Under the pieces are notes generated by a model. That model ran no database searches, was not told where the DNA came from, and was given only the letters and a program-made list of their open reading frames with translations. Both the position numbers and the translations under genes were made by a program. Below, one piece after another: positions 36,385 to 48,556 of a stretch of DNA of 64,000 nucleotides (the first letter of the stretch is position 1; each line of letters begins with the position of its first letter). This stretch comes from Hetaerina americana (Eukaryota; Arthropoda; Insecta; Odonata; Calopterygidae). The stretch covers positions 2,232,501 through 2,296,500 of the forward strand of contig JAKTNV010000041.1 of NCBI GenBank assembly GCA_022747635.1, read 5' to 3'.

Positions 36385-37237
36385 ATAGACGATAAATAAT
36401 AAACTGAGATGAGTGACAAATAAAGCAAAAGAAGCATGGTGAAAGACGCAGGTCGAAAATATGGTAATTTTACAGCGGAAGGGTGAAATTGGTGCGCTAT
36501 ATATGAAGGCCGAAGAAAGAAGGAAAAATCTGTGTTAACCGTTAGAGAAAAGTCGGGTAAAAATAACAATTGAAACAGAAAAGATCCAAGAGAGATGGAA
36601 GGAATATATAGAAGAAATGTATAGTAAAGAACTTAGACCAACAAAGTTAGACATAGAAAAGGAACATGACGTAGAGGAAGATAGCTTAGGTCCAGGCATA
36701 CTCGACGATGAGATAGAAAGGGCATTAAGGGAGATGAAGCTAAATAAGGTCGTGTGGGTGGATAACATTCCCGTGGAACTTTTAAAATGCTTAGGAAAAT
36801 GAGGGAGGAAGAGGCTATATGGGCTGATCCGTAGTATTTATGAGGAAGGAATCTGAACGGAAGACTTTGTGAGATCAGTTTTAGTTCCTACTCCGAAAAA
36901 GGTAAAGGCTACATCATGTGAGGAATACAGGACGATAAGTTTGATATCCCACGCAGCTAAAATTTTTCTCAGGATAATAAACAAAAGGATAGAGAGTAGG
37001 GCAAATGATTACTTAGGGGATGATCAGTTTGGGTTTAGGAAGGGGACAGGTACGCGAGATGCCATTGTCGTAATGAGATTATTAATCGAGAGGAATATAG
37101 CACACAACCAGGAGATATTTGCCTGTTTCGTAGATTTCGAAAAAGCGTTTAATAGAGTGAATTGGGAAAAACTAATGAGTGTATTGAAGAAAATAGGAAT
37201 AGATTGGAGGGACAGGAGACTAATCCGCTGGTACTTG
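36385..37237 (+). mobile_element. RTE-type LINE copy 6, middle part
   Basis: Matches the intact copy from about 57710 to 58560. Frames 36617-36802 and 36869-37342 hold LDIEKEHDVEEDSLGPGILD, LVPTPKKVKATSCEEYRTIS, DQFGFRKGTGTRDAI and CFVDFEKAFN (second part of motif A changed). An in-frame stop separates them (36802). The 3' end is missing: sequence similarity stops just where copy 5 begins, and both breakpoints carry GTACTTG. Confidence 0.9.
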
Positions 37238-40149
37238 AATAATGAGGAAAAGTTAGAAGGCACCCGAACCATGAAGTCACAGGCGATAAGAATGAAACGG
37301 TCGTCGACATCCAGTGTTTGTGATTGGTTGAAAATGTCCTAGCAGAACGTGAAAATTGGGACCATCCAGTCCTTTGAAAAACATGGCATTAGAATCGCAC
37401 GACATGGAAGTGAAGATGACATTACTTTGGAGAAGAATGACAAACCCCTGCTAAAGTAATAGCGGAAATGATTTCGCAGCTATGATGAAGAATGAGCACA
37501 TGTGATTCTACCAGTAGGATGAATAAACTTTGATATAGCTTCTAATGTTTGTTTAACGAGGTACCCTTCAATATGTTGATAATGTTCAGTCTGATTCGAT
37601 CATTTGTTGTAAATTCTTATCTCTCAGGTCAGAGTGCGTTTTAAGGGCGAGGAAATGTATCACTTCACTTTCCTATTCTAATTCTGACAATAACATTTGA
37701 AATGTGGGAAATTCATGCCACTGAAAGCTCTATACGTTTTACTATATTCTATCATAAACTGTTTGTACGCACACAAAAATGGTAACCAGTAAATTTGAGA
37801 AGGTACAATTTCATTTAAATTTAAAACGTACAATTTAGCGTTTAAAATTTATTAACAGTTTGGATATATTAAATTGTAGAATGATTTTATGGCATTAATG
37901 TTGAAAGAGAAATATCATTTCAAAGATTCTCCAAAAATTATATGCCTTTCAAATATTTTTTGCGAATATGTAACAACATAAGAGGTGTCCATGGATGTGA
38001 ACCAATGGGGGCACACCTGTGGATGTGCCCATAGGTGGGCCAATATATAATTATATAATGATAAATAAATAAAATATAAATAAATAAATAATTAGAATTT
38101 ATTGCGCCAATAAATGATGAAAATTTGCCAATTAATGGGATTTTGAATACTTGTTTTTGGCATTGTTATTTAAATAAATTTATGTAAACATAAGAAATTC
38201 ACAAGCGGAAATAGAGTAGTTTTTTCACAAAATTTGAAAAATTTTAGAGAAACTAGAATGATCACATGAAGGGTTTGTGGGAAACTTTTCTCAGTCCATA
38301 TCTTCCAAGTAAATAGCTGGGTGGTTTACTAAACTGAAAAGGGAGCATCCGCCCTCTTTGCGCCGCATAATCGTCAAATTAACGAAAATAAAGCGCCACC
38401 TTTCCGCTGGAAGGTTTCGCTTGTAAGGCCGAGAGCACGGAAATTAAACGCCCGAATAAAACGTTTATATATTAACGAATCATTCAGGATTAACGCGGAT
38501 ACAAGGTATGGAATGATTCCAGCCCGGAGGTTCACATTTACAGGCGAGACAAGGACGTGACCTTAAGGGAGAGTTACTGCCGAAGGGGTCAATATCCTTG
38601 ACCTCTGGTATAGATCGTGATCGTAACCGCAAAAAATATCACCTTTGAAAATTCAAATTACCTCGGAAATGAAATAATACGAAATGCATGTAATAACTAG
38701 GGAGTGTAATGGTCGTCAGTGCTTGGTAACCTGGCACTCCCTGCCAAAAGCTCTCGTAGCTGCTTACGGCGTAAAATGTAAAATTGAATGGTTAAATATT
38801 GCCTTGGTCTTCACCAATTCCCGGACGTGTTATGGTGCTCTCTGCGCGCGATTGTCTCCTTCTGCTGCTGACCCGGCAAGGACCCAGCAAGAAGGATGCT
38901 GGCTGGAGTGGTTTGCACTATTGGAAATACGAGAGACTGGCGCATCCGTCAGACGAGCAGTCGCTTCCATCGCCCTCCCCCCTCACTCCTTCGCCCTCCT
39001 CCGGCATACGCGTAATCCCTCCTCCCTCACGCGTCTTCAGCTAGCCTTTTACTTTGTATCCTCACCTCGAATGTCTTCCTTGGGAAGGCGAACTTCAAAG
39101 GCAAAAGCAAAAAGGCAAAAGCCTTCGGATTCCTCCCCATACGCCCGTCACTCATCATCCTCCGTGAATCCTCCCAATTCCGTCCGTCTCTCAAATTCTC
39201 CGGCCTGGCCATGCAACTCGTGGTATGACGCGATACGCCGAGAAAGGCAACTCTGGATCCTGAATCTGATTTCAGCCCGCTATCTTCGCAACAAAATGAA
39301 CTACTATGGCCATCGAGGTACCTGAGATATTTGAACATTATTTCTATTTTGAAATCTGAAAAATCACTAACCTGTCGAATACGATCACTGATGCCGTCCG
39401 TAATCGGACCGGAAACACCGATCCGAGAATCAGTTCACAGAAAGTGAAACCAAACGAAAACAAGGAGAGACACAATGTTTTATTATTCGCAAGGATTTAA
39501 GAAAGGAGCAAACATGTAATAAGTTTTCGTCTTCCATGGAAAATTCGACCAATACCTAGGTTAACTTCACTAACCGGCTCAGCTTCTGTTTAGTTCTGAA
39601 ATGCTTCTGAATTTCAACATCATCAAAAATTTTCGACATGAACATTAATATCCCGCGATCTACCAAGAAGGTGCGTGGCAGGGGGTGCAAGCACCAAGTG
39701 AGAAAGGTGATTGATGAGGGAGGATATTGGAGAGAAAGGGGAAAAGGAAAATATTACTCAACTATCAATGAAATAACGTGCAAATTTGTTTGCATGCTGA
39801 AGGAAGACTTTATTGAAAACAAGAGTTAATTCACCTAAACAACTAGTAACTTGTTTTGCGAATAAAAGGTTATAAAAATGAGCCAAACCCATATGTACGA
39901 CAGCCGTCTACCATAGCAAGATAGTTTGTGCATTGAAAAGTAAGAAGGAAATATGAATATGAAATGCCATCGGCAAAGGTGTAATACTTGGGTGGGCATT
40001 TCGTCTGAAGGTAAAGACAACGGATAAACCACTGAGTGGTTGCTCAGCGGAGCGATAAGTTTGGCACATCGCTGCGGAATGCAATTTAGAAACCCAAACG
40101 CATATTATTATTATTATGGCACCGTGCCATGCAATCAATTGCTTGAGTG
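37238..40149. other. Unassigned AT-rich stretch
   Basis: No repeat or gene identified. The longest frame (38684-39325, + strand, 213 residues) has no recognised motif, is serine/arginine-rich in the last half, and overlaps other frames; I do not call it a gene. Confidence 0.45.
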
Positions 40150-40240
40150 TGATTACACACCAGACTACTCATGACTCAAAATACTTTTACCTCCTACCGG
40201 GATCGAACAATATTATGTTTTCTCACCAGAGTTGTCACAA
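40150..40240 (-). mobile_element. CR1/L2-like LINE 3' UTR fragment
   Basis: ACACACCAGACTA, TACTTTTACCTCCTACCG and GATCGAACAATATTATG parallel 155-215 and 9355-9410. Confidence 0.5.
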
Positions 40241-40984
40241 ATTATGTGAAAATATTGATATTTATTAATGTCGATTTTATACCTTTTTTATTCCAATAGC
40301 GAATATTTTTAAGAGAATTAAAAAAAAAAAATAGGTGTACGAGTCATGGACAGCAGCTTTCGCTACAAATCTATGGCAATTAAATAAGTGTACTTTACAG
40401 ATTGAAGGGATATTACGAAAAGGACTGTAGGACATTGTAAAAAGAATAGATGATTTAAAAGTTTTCAAAGTTGAGCGACAGAACAAATTGAGTAGCTTCA
40501 GGCGTGATGTGGTGGAAGTCGAGCAAAATGAATACTTCATTGCCACTTGGAGGTCACTATGATGGGACTTAGGTTTTTGCGTGTAATAACCCAAATCTTA
40601 TTACCACCGTGAGTAGCGAATTTCAATGAAGGACGGGAGATCGGGGAGAAACTCTTTCCGCGGCGTCATCGAAGCAGGCCCTCAAACAAAAGGCGGCTAA
40701 GCAACGGTGTCATCACCAACACTTCGTTTCTTCGGCTCTTGAGGCGCTCCGAGGCCGATGACGCCATTCCACGTCGGGATTAGCCGCTCGCGTCGGCGCG
40801 CCAAACACGTCACTTCCGCTGGGGGGCAGATGAGGCAGCTCTCATCTGCCCTCGGGCGAAGCAGAGCGGCCCGAGGGCGTTGTTGCATTCAAACATTTTT
40901 AACAGAAATTCAACGCGAGCACGAAGGACTGCCTGCCGCCATTAAGCATGTGTGGGATTTCACCTACATTGTGTCTAATTACAT
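40241..40984. other. Unassigned stretch
   Basis: No gene recognised. Confidence 0.4.
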
Positions 40985-41035
40985 CTATTGCGTACCCTGC
41001 AAGCCAAACAAGGAGGCGTGTAGCAGGGGATGTAA
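40985..41035 (-). mobile_element. CR1/L2-like LINE 3' terminus
   Basis: TGCGTACCCTGCAAGCC followed by GGCGTGTAGCAGGGGATG is the minus-strand 3' end of the family. No adjoining RT sequence. Confidence 0.6.
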
Positions 41036-41819
41036 CTTAAGTGCTCGAGGGCATGGGTTCGCAGCCAGGGTCCATTCGGCCGTAGTTTCGTCGTCGCTTA
41101 GCTTTACTTTTTTTGCGATCGGGAATTGTGGGAATTGAAGGAAATGGTCCCCGAATGGGTTGGCGCTGCTGCAAGCTATTCGCTCACCTTTTCCGAATGG
41201 GCCACCCTGTCGATATAACGAGGGCCTATAAGGGCTTCTCCGGCGAAATAATTTCAATCGGAAGTGTCCTGACGTACCCTTCCATCAGCCTTTGCCACTC
41301 TCACCTCGGCCCTTCATTATTGCGTCGACTCCCTTCATAGTTCCTTCATTAACTTCGCTACGATCGCTTTCCTGTCGCGGTCTTCTCTTTTAGCCTTTTC
41401 TGTCTCTTCTCGATCAGCTCCCTCCCCGACAAACCACAAATTTCTAACCGCATATTCCTACTACGGTCATATCAGTACAAAAAGTACACATCTCCTCCCT
41501 GACTAATTCTCGTTTCTTTTTCCTGCAACTCATCGAATGATTTCAGCCTTCTTCTAGGCCGCTCCACAAAACTTCCCAACGTGCTCACGCAAAGATGCGT
41601 TTTTTTGTGAGGGTGATTTCCAAGTACCTAAATTGTTTTGAATATTGTGTTTTGACCTGGTTATTTTTGTGGAATTGCTTCGTTTCCCCTTTCCTTTTCA
41701 CCAAAGTATCTTTTTAGTATATTTTTAAAGAAATTAACCTTAGTAGAAATTAAGTCGTAGAGTGGTCAACTGACAGCATTATCTCTCCACATATCGCCCA
41801 ACGGTAGCCCGATACTTTT
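41036..41819. other. Unassigned stretch
   Basis: No gene or repeat recognised. Confidence 0.4.
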
Positions 41820-42300
41820 ATTTACGAGTACATTTACATCGCTGATGTTGACAGGGAAGAGTGGGGTGCCTAAAACACTTTCCTGTGGCACCCCAGGTGC
41901 CACAACTACATCTTCCCAGCTCATGCCACAGAACTACTACAACATTTCCTTTGCGCTGCGATGGAAAATCTCGGAATTCTGTTGAGTAACTAATAGTTTA
42001 TATTGTAGGGCATTGTTTGACTATTCGGCGAGTCTCACGGACTGTATCCGATGCTTTCTCAAATGCTAAAGCAATGCAGTCACTCCATCATTCTGCTTAT
42101 CTTATTTTAGGACGTCGTGAAGGCCCCACTGTGCCTCGCATGGCACGCTCTTTCTAAACCCGTACTGACTTCGATATCCCTACGGTCGAGGAAGGTCGCC
42201 CCTTTCTTACGTAATATATGCCAAAACATTCCGCAGGATTCCGTCACAAAAGATGCCTGAGGTAAAAAAGAAGACCTTTAATTAATTACTCGGGTCCTCG
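41820..42300 (-). pseudogene. Ancient LINE reverse-transcriptase remnant (fourth LINE type)
   Basis: Minus-strand translation shows GVPQESVLGTPLFPVNISDV near 41830-41890 (a decayed [19 protein letters not shown] block) and, about 300 bases upstream, FRKSVPCEAQWGLHDVLK (decayed FRKGRSCETQL.ELVHDLLK). Between them TALLWHLRKH-like sequence fits motif A by frameshift. Many stops. Not similar in detail to the RTE or CR1-like copies. Confidence 0.55.
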
Positions 42301-43224
42301 CCAACGCCGCCATTGGGGTGAGGAGAATCGCCAGGCTTCGATTCTTTGGTCACCAATAATGTAAATATGCTGATTTAGTACGGACTAGCTTCATCAGAAT
42401 TTCCTGTAGGTTTCGAACTGACTTCGCTTTGTCTTTCTGTGGAATATTATGTTCAGCATTCGGTCGCTCCGTTCTCCAGATTTCTTTCATCGTTAGCATT
42501 TAGCATTGTTCGCGTCGGCGCTACGCATATTACGATTTTATAAACTGAATTTAATCACAAAGTCTGTTTTGATGTCGTCAGTCGCTTCACTCCGAGAATG
42601 TTCATACTCTAGGCCACCTCCGAATTTCACTAATGCAGGACCAAAACAATTTTGGATTTTCATCTAAATATTTGACTAGGAATTTACTTTTTAAATTAAT
42701 TAATAACGAATAAATTAAAGTACGCATCGAGGTAACCACAGTTAAATATCCGGCGGAAGAATCGCGTCTCTACTCTTGGCGCTTTGTAGGCAGGGCGACA
42801 ACCCGAAATTGGAAAGCAGTCCGGATTGGTCGGAACTTAGACCTCTCACACGGAACTACTTCTATGTGCAAGGTCGAAGGTCGCTCGCAAACACTGACAC
42901 CGACGAAAATTCATTCAAGCAGAAAGAGTTTCAAAGCAGCCACTTCCGGAGAAATTGCAATGTGAGAACATTTTAAGAGTATGGTTGTTTTCATTCCATT
43001 AAATGTATAGAGTGTGTTAAAACGTCCTACACCTGATCCTAAGTCAATACCGGTATCAAAAGTCTCGGGTGACTAATATCGTACTAAAAATCCTCTTAAT
43101 TGGGGAAAATTCTTCTTCACCAGTCACATTTTGATTTAATTTCTACAATATCCATATTTACACAATACCCCGCAACCCGCCACAAGGTCGTGTGCTCTAC
43201 GTTGCACTCGATCTAGTTTCTAAA
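42301..43224. other. Unassigned stretch
   Basis: No gene recognised. A CR1-like 3' snippet may lie at about 43155-43200 (CCCCGCAACCCGCCACAAGG). Confidence 0.4.
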
Positions 43225-44160
43225 TTAGGAGGGCAATCCCAGAAGTAGCCGACCCAACAGAAAATAAACAAAAAGTTTTGGAAAAATATGTTTTTATTTT
43301 TCAACATAGCCTCCTTTCGGCTATATACACTTTTGCCTGCGATGTTCAACTTATTCGATACTTTACAATAGAACAACTGTCTTGCCCCTCAAAATAGCCA
43401 TTAACCTACCGATATCACTTATTCACGGTTGGAAAATCTTTGACCACTGAGCCATTTTTTCAAATTTGCGAACAGGAAATAATCCAAGGGAGCTAAATCT
43501 GGCGAATAGGGCGAGGCATGAGGTAGCAATTCAAACTTTAATTCATGAATTTTGGCCATTGCAATGATGGATTTGTGAGCGGGTGCATTGTCTTGATGAA
43601 CAACACTTTCTTCTTAGCCAAATGCAGCAGCCTCTTTTGCCTTATTTCTTCGCTCAAACGTTTCAATAAGTTTGCATAATACTCGCCGTTGATAGTTTTC
43701 CCCTTTTTCAAGATGGTCAATGAAAATTATCCCACGCGCATTCCAAAAAACCGACGCAATGACCTCGCCTGCAGATGAAACAGTCTTCGCCTTCTTTGGA
43801 GGTGGGTCTCCATTTTGAATCCAATGTTTTGATTATTACTACGTCTGCTGGCTCGCGCGCTTTCAGTCGACGATCATCACACAGTGGGTTTTCTTCACCG
43901 TTTCTGGAGTCGTCATCTCATTTGGTCGACCAATGCGATACCCGTCTTGACAACTCGGACGGCCTCGTTTAAACTCTGGCACCCAATATTTTACTGTTGT
44001 AAACGAAGAAGTAGACTCACCCAGAGTAGAATCCACTTAAGCTTTTATATTGGTTGGGATGGGGCCTCTCAAATAAAAGATTTGTATCATATAACGATGA
44101 ACAATTTTCTCCATTTTCACAAAGTCACTGAAAAAGTTCACTATTGATGGCTGCCCAACA
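43225..44160 (-). pseudogene. mariner-like transposase, frameshifted
   Basis: Minus-strand sequence includes TILKKGKTINGEYYANLLKR and EEIRQKR, then HQDNAPAHKSIIAMAKIHEL in another frame, and SPYSPDLAPLDYF. Two catalytic Asp (in QDNAPAH and LDYF) are present; counted in the corrected frame they are 35 residues apart, one more than the usual 34. Most of the N-terminal domain is unrecognisable. The right outer end may be near 43225 (GGGCAATCCCAGAAGTAGCC); I could not find the matching TIR. Confidence 0.7.
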
Positions 44161-44234
44161 AATATTCAACAACGTCGGGAGTTCAAACTTGAGATATTTG
44201 CTTCATAGATTGAATACTTTATAATATATAAGCC

Positions 44235-44420
44235 TTCTTCGTGAGGATCCAATACGTGTGCAGTATATTCATGTTGGAGTCCAACTAACGTGAAATAAAA
44301 AAGCTCTTTGACCCTCTCATAACAATTCCCAAGTACTCTTTTATGAATTCTAACTTTTTGTTAGCTATTCCGCAAATTAATTCACGAACATGTTTTCCCC
44401 TTTTGACATATCCTTCGCTA
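44235..44420 (-). mobile_element. CR1/L2-like LINE fragment
   Basis: CTTCGTGAGGATCC, AATTCCCAAGTACTC and CTAACTTTTTGTTAGCTATT match the same order at 9735-9870 and 22365-22480. Confidence 0.6.
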
Positions 44421-46322
44421 TCATTATGCGGCAAACGCCTCTCTCCGAAATAATCCACGCATCCAAAAAAATCCTTGCAACCTTTCAGCAACGACAAGAA
44501 TCTAAAGTTCAACGCGAAGGAGCCTATAAAAAATCAATAAATACAAAAATGGCATAAAAACTATAAGCAACGCGTTTCAATGTTTTGTGACCGTTGGCAA
44601 TGCGGTGGGAAAGTGACCGTGAATGAAGAACCAAAGTGGCAATTCAATCGGAAATTGATTCACGCAATTGAAAAGAAATAATATCCGCAATGAGTCTCCC
44701 CGGAGGCGATTAGCACGAAGTGAGCGCTGAATGGATCGATATAACCGCAAATTCCGTTTTATTACGTTTTTAGGAAATTCACTGTGAGAGGGTGAGGGTG
44801 ATTAGCTGTGAGTTTGAATATAAGTGATCTTTTGACTAATTTCGCTGCGATTTCTGATAAAATCGGAAGTGAATAGGAGACTATTGAAAAATCGTGTGGT
44901 CCCTTTGGAAGGGGGCAGTACCTCTCGTCTTATAGCCTGACTCCTCCGATGGGATTTGATCACTCGAAGCGAAAGGTCGAATTCGCTGAGACGCACGCCT
45001 TGGGAGACCGATTTTGCAATGAGTCGCTTCTGAATGCGAAAACTCTCTTTGAGAGTAGGGAACGGAGAAATGAGGACCAACCTAGCTAAATGTCCGAGTC
45101 CCTTCCTTCTATTTCGCAGATTGGAATTGCGAGAACTGCTAATCGATGTTTAAGGAAGTGAAAAAAAACCCGTGGAGTTACAAAGTTTGCTGCGTTTGGC
45201 TCATTCTTGAGTGACGCCAACCTTTAGCGTTTAATCAGAATTCTTGTTTCGACGCGTTCATTATTTGGCAATTGGATTCGAGGAAAGGGCATCCATCTCC
45301 TGAATGCAGCTTTAAGGTTGCGCAAGTGGCTCGGGGTCGAAGGCAAACCGCTCCTCGGCTCCCCGTGAAAGAAAGGACGTTCGAAATCACTTGACGCAAC
45401 GCGGTTTTTGTAAAGGAACAAGAAATAACGCAGACGCCGCGCATCTTCCAATGTGCTCGGGGAAGGCTGAGCCGAGGGCCTCGCGATTGCTCCAAGGCTC
45501 AAATGCCCAATCAAATGTCTCGCTCAGGATGATGCACCCTCTGTGGAGGGAAGTTACCGGAAGAGGCGCGGTAATCTTCGTTAGAATGATTCGCGAAGTG
45601 ATATGAAAGAATATGCAACAAAGAAAAGGAAGAAATCAGAAAGATACAAAAAAAATTTGTTAAAGTAAGTAGTGAAGATTTGACGATGACAGAAACGTCA
45701 CATGAAATTGTTTAATCATTGTCAAAAAAGGAAGCCATTTCCTGATGGAGAAGAAGTTTTTAAGCCTTGTCTCCCAATATCTGCACGCCATCTTGGTAAT
45801 GAAGATTTTAAAGGAAAGTAGCCGAAATTGCTACACCACGGCAGACAGGAGACCTATCGAGGAACTCTCGCAGGATATATCTCAACAACCGGAAGGCTTA
45901 GTCGACTCTTGCAATATTTCTCTGACTTGAAATGAATCACCGTACATATGTGATGTTGTCCAATTAAGCATTTTTATAAGGAGTAATAATCATAAATTCG
46001 TGTGTGTGTCGAAGTCTGAGAGGAACTTGCCAGTCATTGCACGGTAAAACTAGATGATCGGACACACTTGAAATGGTGACATCATGCCCAGAAGATCTAA
46101 AATTAGGTTAAGATAAACTTATCAGTGTGCGTACTGACGAAGTGCCATCAACGATAGGTAAAGTCAATGGTGTTACAACTTTGCTTTGATTTTTTTAAAA
46201 CATTCTACACTGATATATCACTGTATTATGCACCAAGAGGTACTACATGGGAGAACTTAAAATATGTAGCACGCTATGTTGCCAGTCGCAAAATTCGTGC
46301 CGATAAGTGCCGATACGTGGGA
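44421..46322. other. Unassigned stretch
   Basis: No gene or repeat recognised. Confidence 0.4.
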
Positions 46323-46826
46323 TATCAAACTTATCGTCCTGTAGTCCTCACATGATGTAGCCTTTACCTTTTTCGGAATAGGAACTAATACTGATTTCAC
46401 AAAGTCTTCCGGCCAGATTCCCTCCTCATAGATACTGCGAGTCAGCCCGTATTGCCTCTTCCTACCACATTTTCCTAAACATTTCATTAGTTCCGCGGGA
46501 ATGTTATCCACCCCCACGGCCGTATTTAGTTCCATCTCCCTTAATGCCCTTTCTATCTCATCGTCTAGTATGCCTAGACCTAAGGTATCTTTCTCTACGT
46601 CATCTTCTTTTTCAATGTCCAGTTTTGTTGGTCGAAGTTCTTTACTATCCAGTTCTTCTATATATTCCTTCCATCTCTCTTGGATCTTTCCTTCATCAAC
46701 TATTATCTTACCTGCCTTATCTCTAACTGTTAGCATAGATCTCCCTCTCTTACTTCCCGATAAAGATTTGACTTTGCTGTACAACACACCGGTTTCACCC
46801 TTCCTCTGCAGACTTTCCATATCCTG
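46323..46826 (-). mobile_element. RTE-type LINE copy 7, RT N-terminal fragment
   Basis: Minus-strand frame 46898-46257 encodes MESLQRKGETGVLYSKVKSL through LVPIPKKVKATSCEDYR TISLIS, matching residues ~429-595 of the intact ORF. The 3' part is absent. A gap of about 420 bases of the element separates it from the endonuclease piece at 47633; unrelated LINE sequence occupies the gap. Confidence 0.85.
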
Positions 46827-46859
46827 GCGAGGCATCGCAGTTGGAGGCGCGTAGGTTAC

Positions 46860-47632
46860 ACGAACACGTTTCGAGGGTTTAGCATAGCTGGTAGGCATAC
46901 CTGTATATTGGGAAAAATAAAGTAGAATCCAGCGCTTTTTTCAATTCAGTTCAAGTTATGCCTCTCAAACCCCAAAAAAATTGAACAAACAAACACTTGC
47001 GTTAAAACAACATACAACCCAGGTAAATTTAATAAAATTGGTGCCTCTAAATACGTAGCAGATAGCAATGCGAGTGAATGTAATTCTTTTGTCTCTGTTA
47101 ACCACGAATCGTCTCAAAAAAGTTTTGTTAGCGAACATAAAACCGAAAAACAAGAAGCTATTAGCCAAATTACAATTATAACATTAAACTGCCGTAGCAT
47201 TAGAAACAAAACATCGGATATTGAACATATTTTTATCAGTACTGCTGGTGACACAAATCTACCGTCAATTGACTGGGACAACTACTGCGTAGGAAAATCT
47301 GCCAAAAACAGAGATTCATGCCAAGAACTTCTACATATATTCACAAAACACTCCTTAGAACAAATTGTTAAATCACCAACACTGGGCCAAAGCATACTAG
47401 ACATATTTGCGACTTCTATGCCCGAAATCATGACTAACATTGAAATAATAGATTATATTTACCATGAGGCTATTCTTGTAGATTTAAAAACTAAGTTCGT
47501 CAAAATAAACAAAGAAAAGCGTAAAATATACCTATACAACAAGGCAAATTTTAACGGACTAAGAGAATATTTAAAGATAAAATTACCAGAATACAAGACA
47601 AAAACACTGACAAGCAAGAGTTCAGAATTCAG
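46860..47632 (+). mobile_element. CR1/L2-like LINE endonuclease region with internal deletion
   Basis: Plus-strand reading, open in one frame from about 46966 to 47711, with TIITLNCRSIRNKTSDIEHI (start of an AP endonuclease domain) followed very soon by GDTNLPSIDWDNYC and LLDIF-like SILDIFATSMPE (C-terminal half of that domain). The middle of the endonuclease is therefore deleted in frame. A 3' end is missing. It sits inside RTE copy 7, in the opposite orientation. Confidence 0.6.
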
Positions 47633-48556
47633 AGTCCGCATCCGCTCCCGGGAGGCTGTGGGAATTTATCACACTGTTCCTATACCTGTGTCTAACCAGA
47701 ATATAATCTAGCTGATACCTTTCTGAGTCACCTGGCATTTTCCATGCATACCTGCGTCTTTTGTGGTGTCTAAACCAAGTGTTGGTGATTACTAGCCCCT
47801 GTCTCCTGCAGAACTCAACTGCTTTTTCCCCGCGGTCATTCCTCGTGTCTAAACCGTAGTCCCCGACCTCGTCACCATCTCTTCCTTCGCCTACCGTCGC
47901 ATTCCAATCCCCCATCACTATGAAATGTTTCCTTGCGGGAACACACGCCATTATATCCTCAAACTGATCGTACATCCTATCGACCTCTTCTTCCTTATGG
48001 TTGCTCGGTGTCATGTAAACCTGAATAATGACCAAGTTAGTCGGTTCTGCTTTTATCTCTACCAGTAAAAACCTATCCGTTACCTGCTCTATGTTGACTA
48101 CGGTTCTTCCTACCTCTTCATTAAAACTATGGCAACCTTTCGTGCGCTCTCGTCCCCGCCGCTGTTTATTAGTCTATAATTTTCACTCCTGTAATCCCCG
48201 CTATCTTTCCATCTCACCTGGCATAGACCTAAAATATCTATATTTCCCCTTTCCATCTCTCGCTTAACATTCTCCAATTTTCCTGTCCTCATCATTGTCC
48301 TAACATTCCACGTTCTTATTCTAAGTAATTTGGTCTTCTTCTCCTGCGTCTTCTGTCCTGCTGCTGCCGGTTTTCCCTTTCAAGGGTTTCGTGGGATGAC
48401 GACCGCGGCAGCCTTGCCTCCCCCGATGCCGGGCATGACACAGGGCCGATTAGGCCGAGCCCCGTAGTTGCCAAGACTCAAAATCTCTGTATTGTCCATC
48501 ATTTAAATCTTGGGGATGATAAATGAGGTGGTTTTCCGTTGCCTTCCTCAATAGTG
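47633..48556 (-). mobile_element. RTE-type LINE copy 7, endonuclease and 5' UTR fragment
   Basis: Minus strand encodes VMGDWNATVGEGRDGDEVGD, TWFRHHKRRRYAWKMPGDS, DILGLCQVRWKDSGDY (catalytic Glu changed to Gln) and the initiation region near 48500. Continues into 5' UTR to 48556, where the Jockey-like LINE interrupts it; the rest of the UTR resumes at 50745. Confidence 0.9.

Noticed and set aside
38684..39325. 213-residue plus-strand open frame
   Set aside because: No recognised motif, no splice or promoter context, overlapping frames nearby; most likely chance in this sequence.
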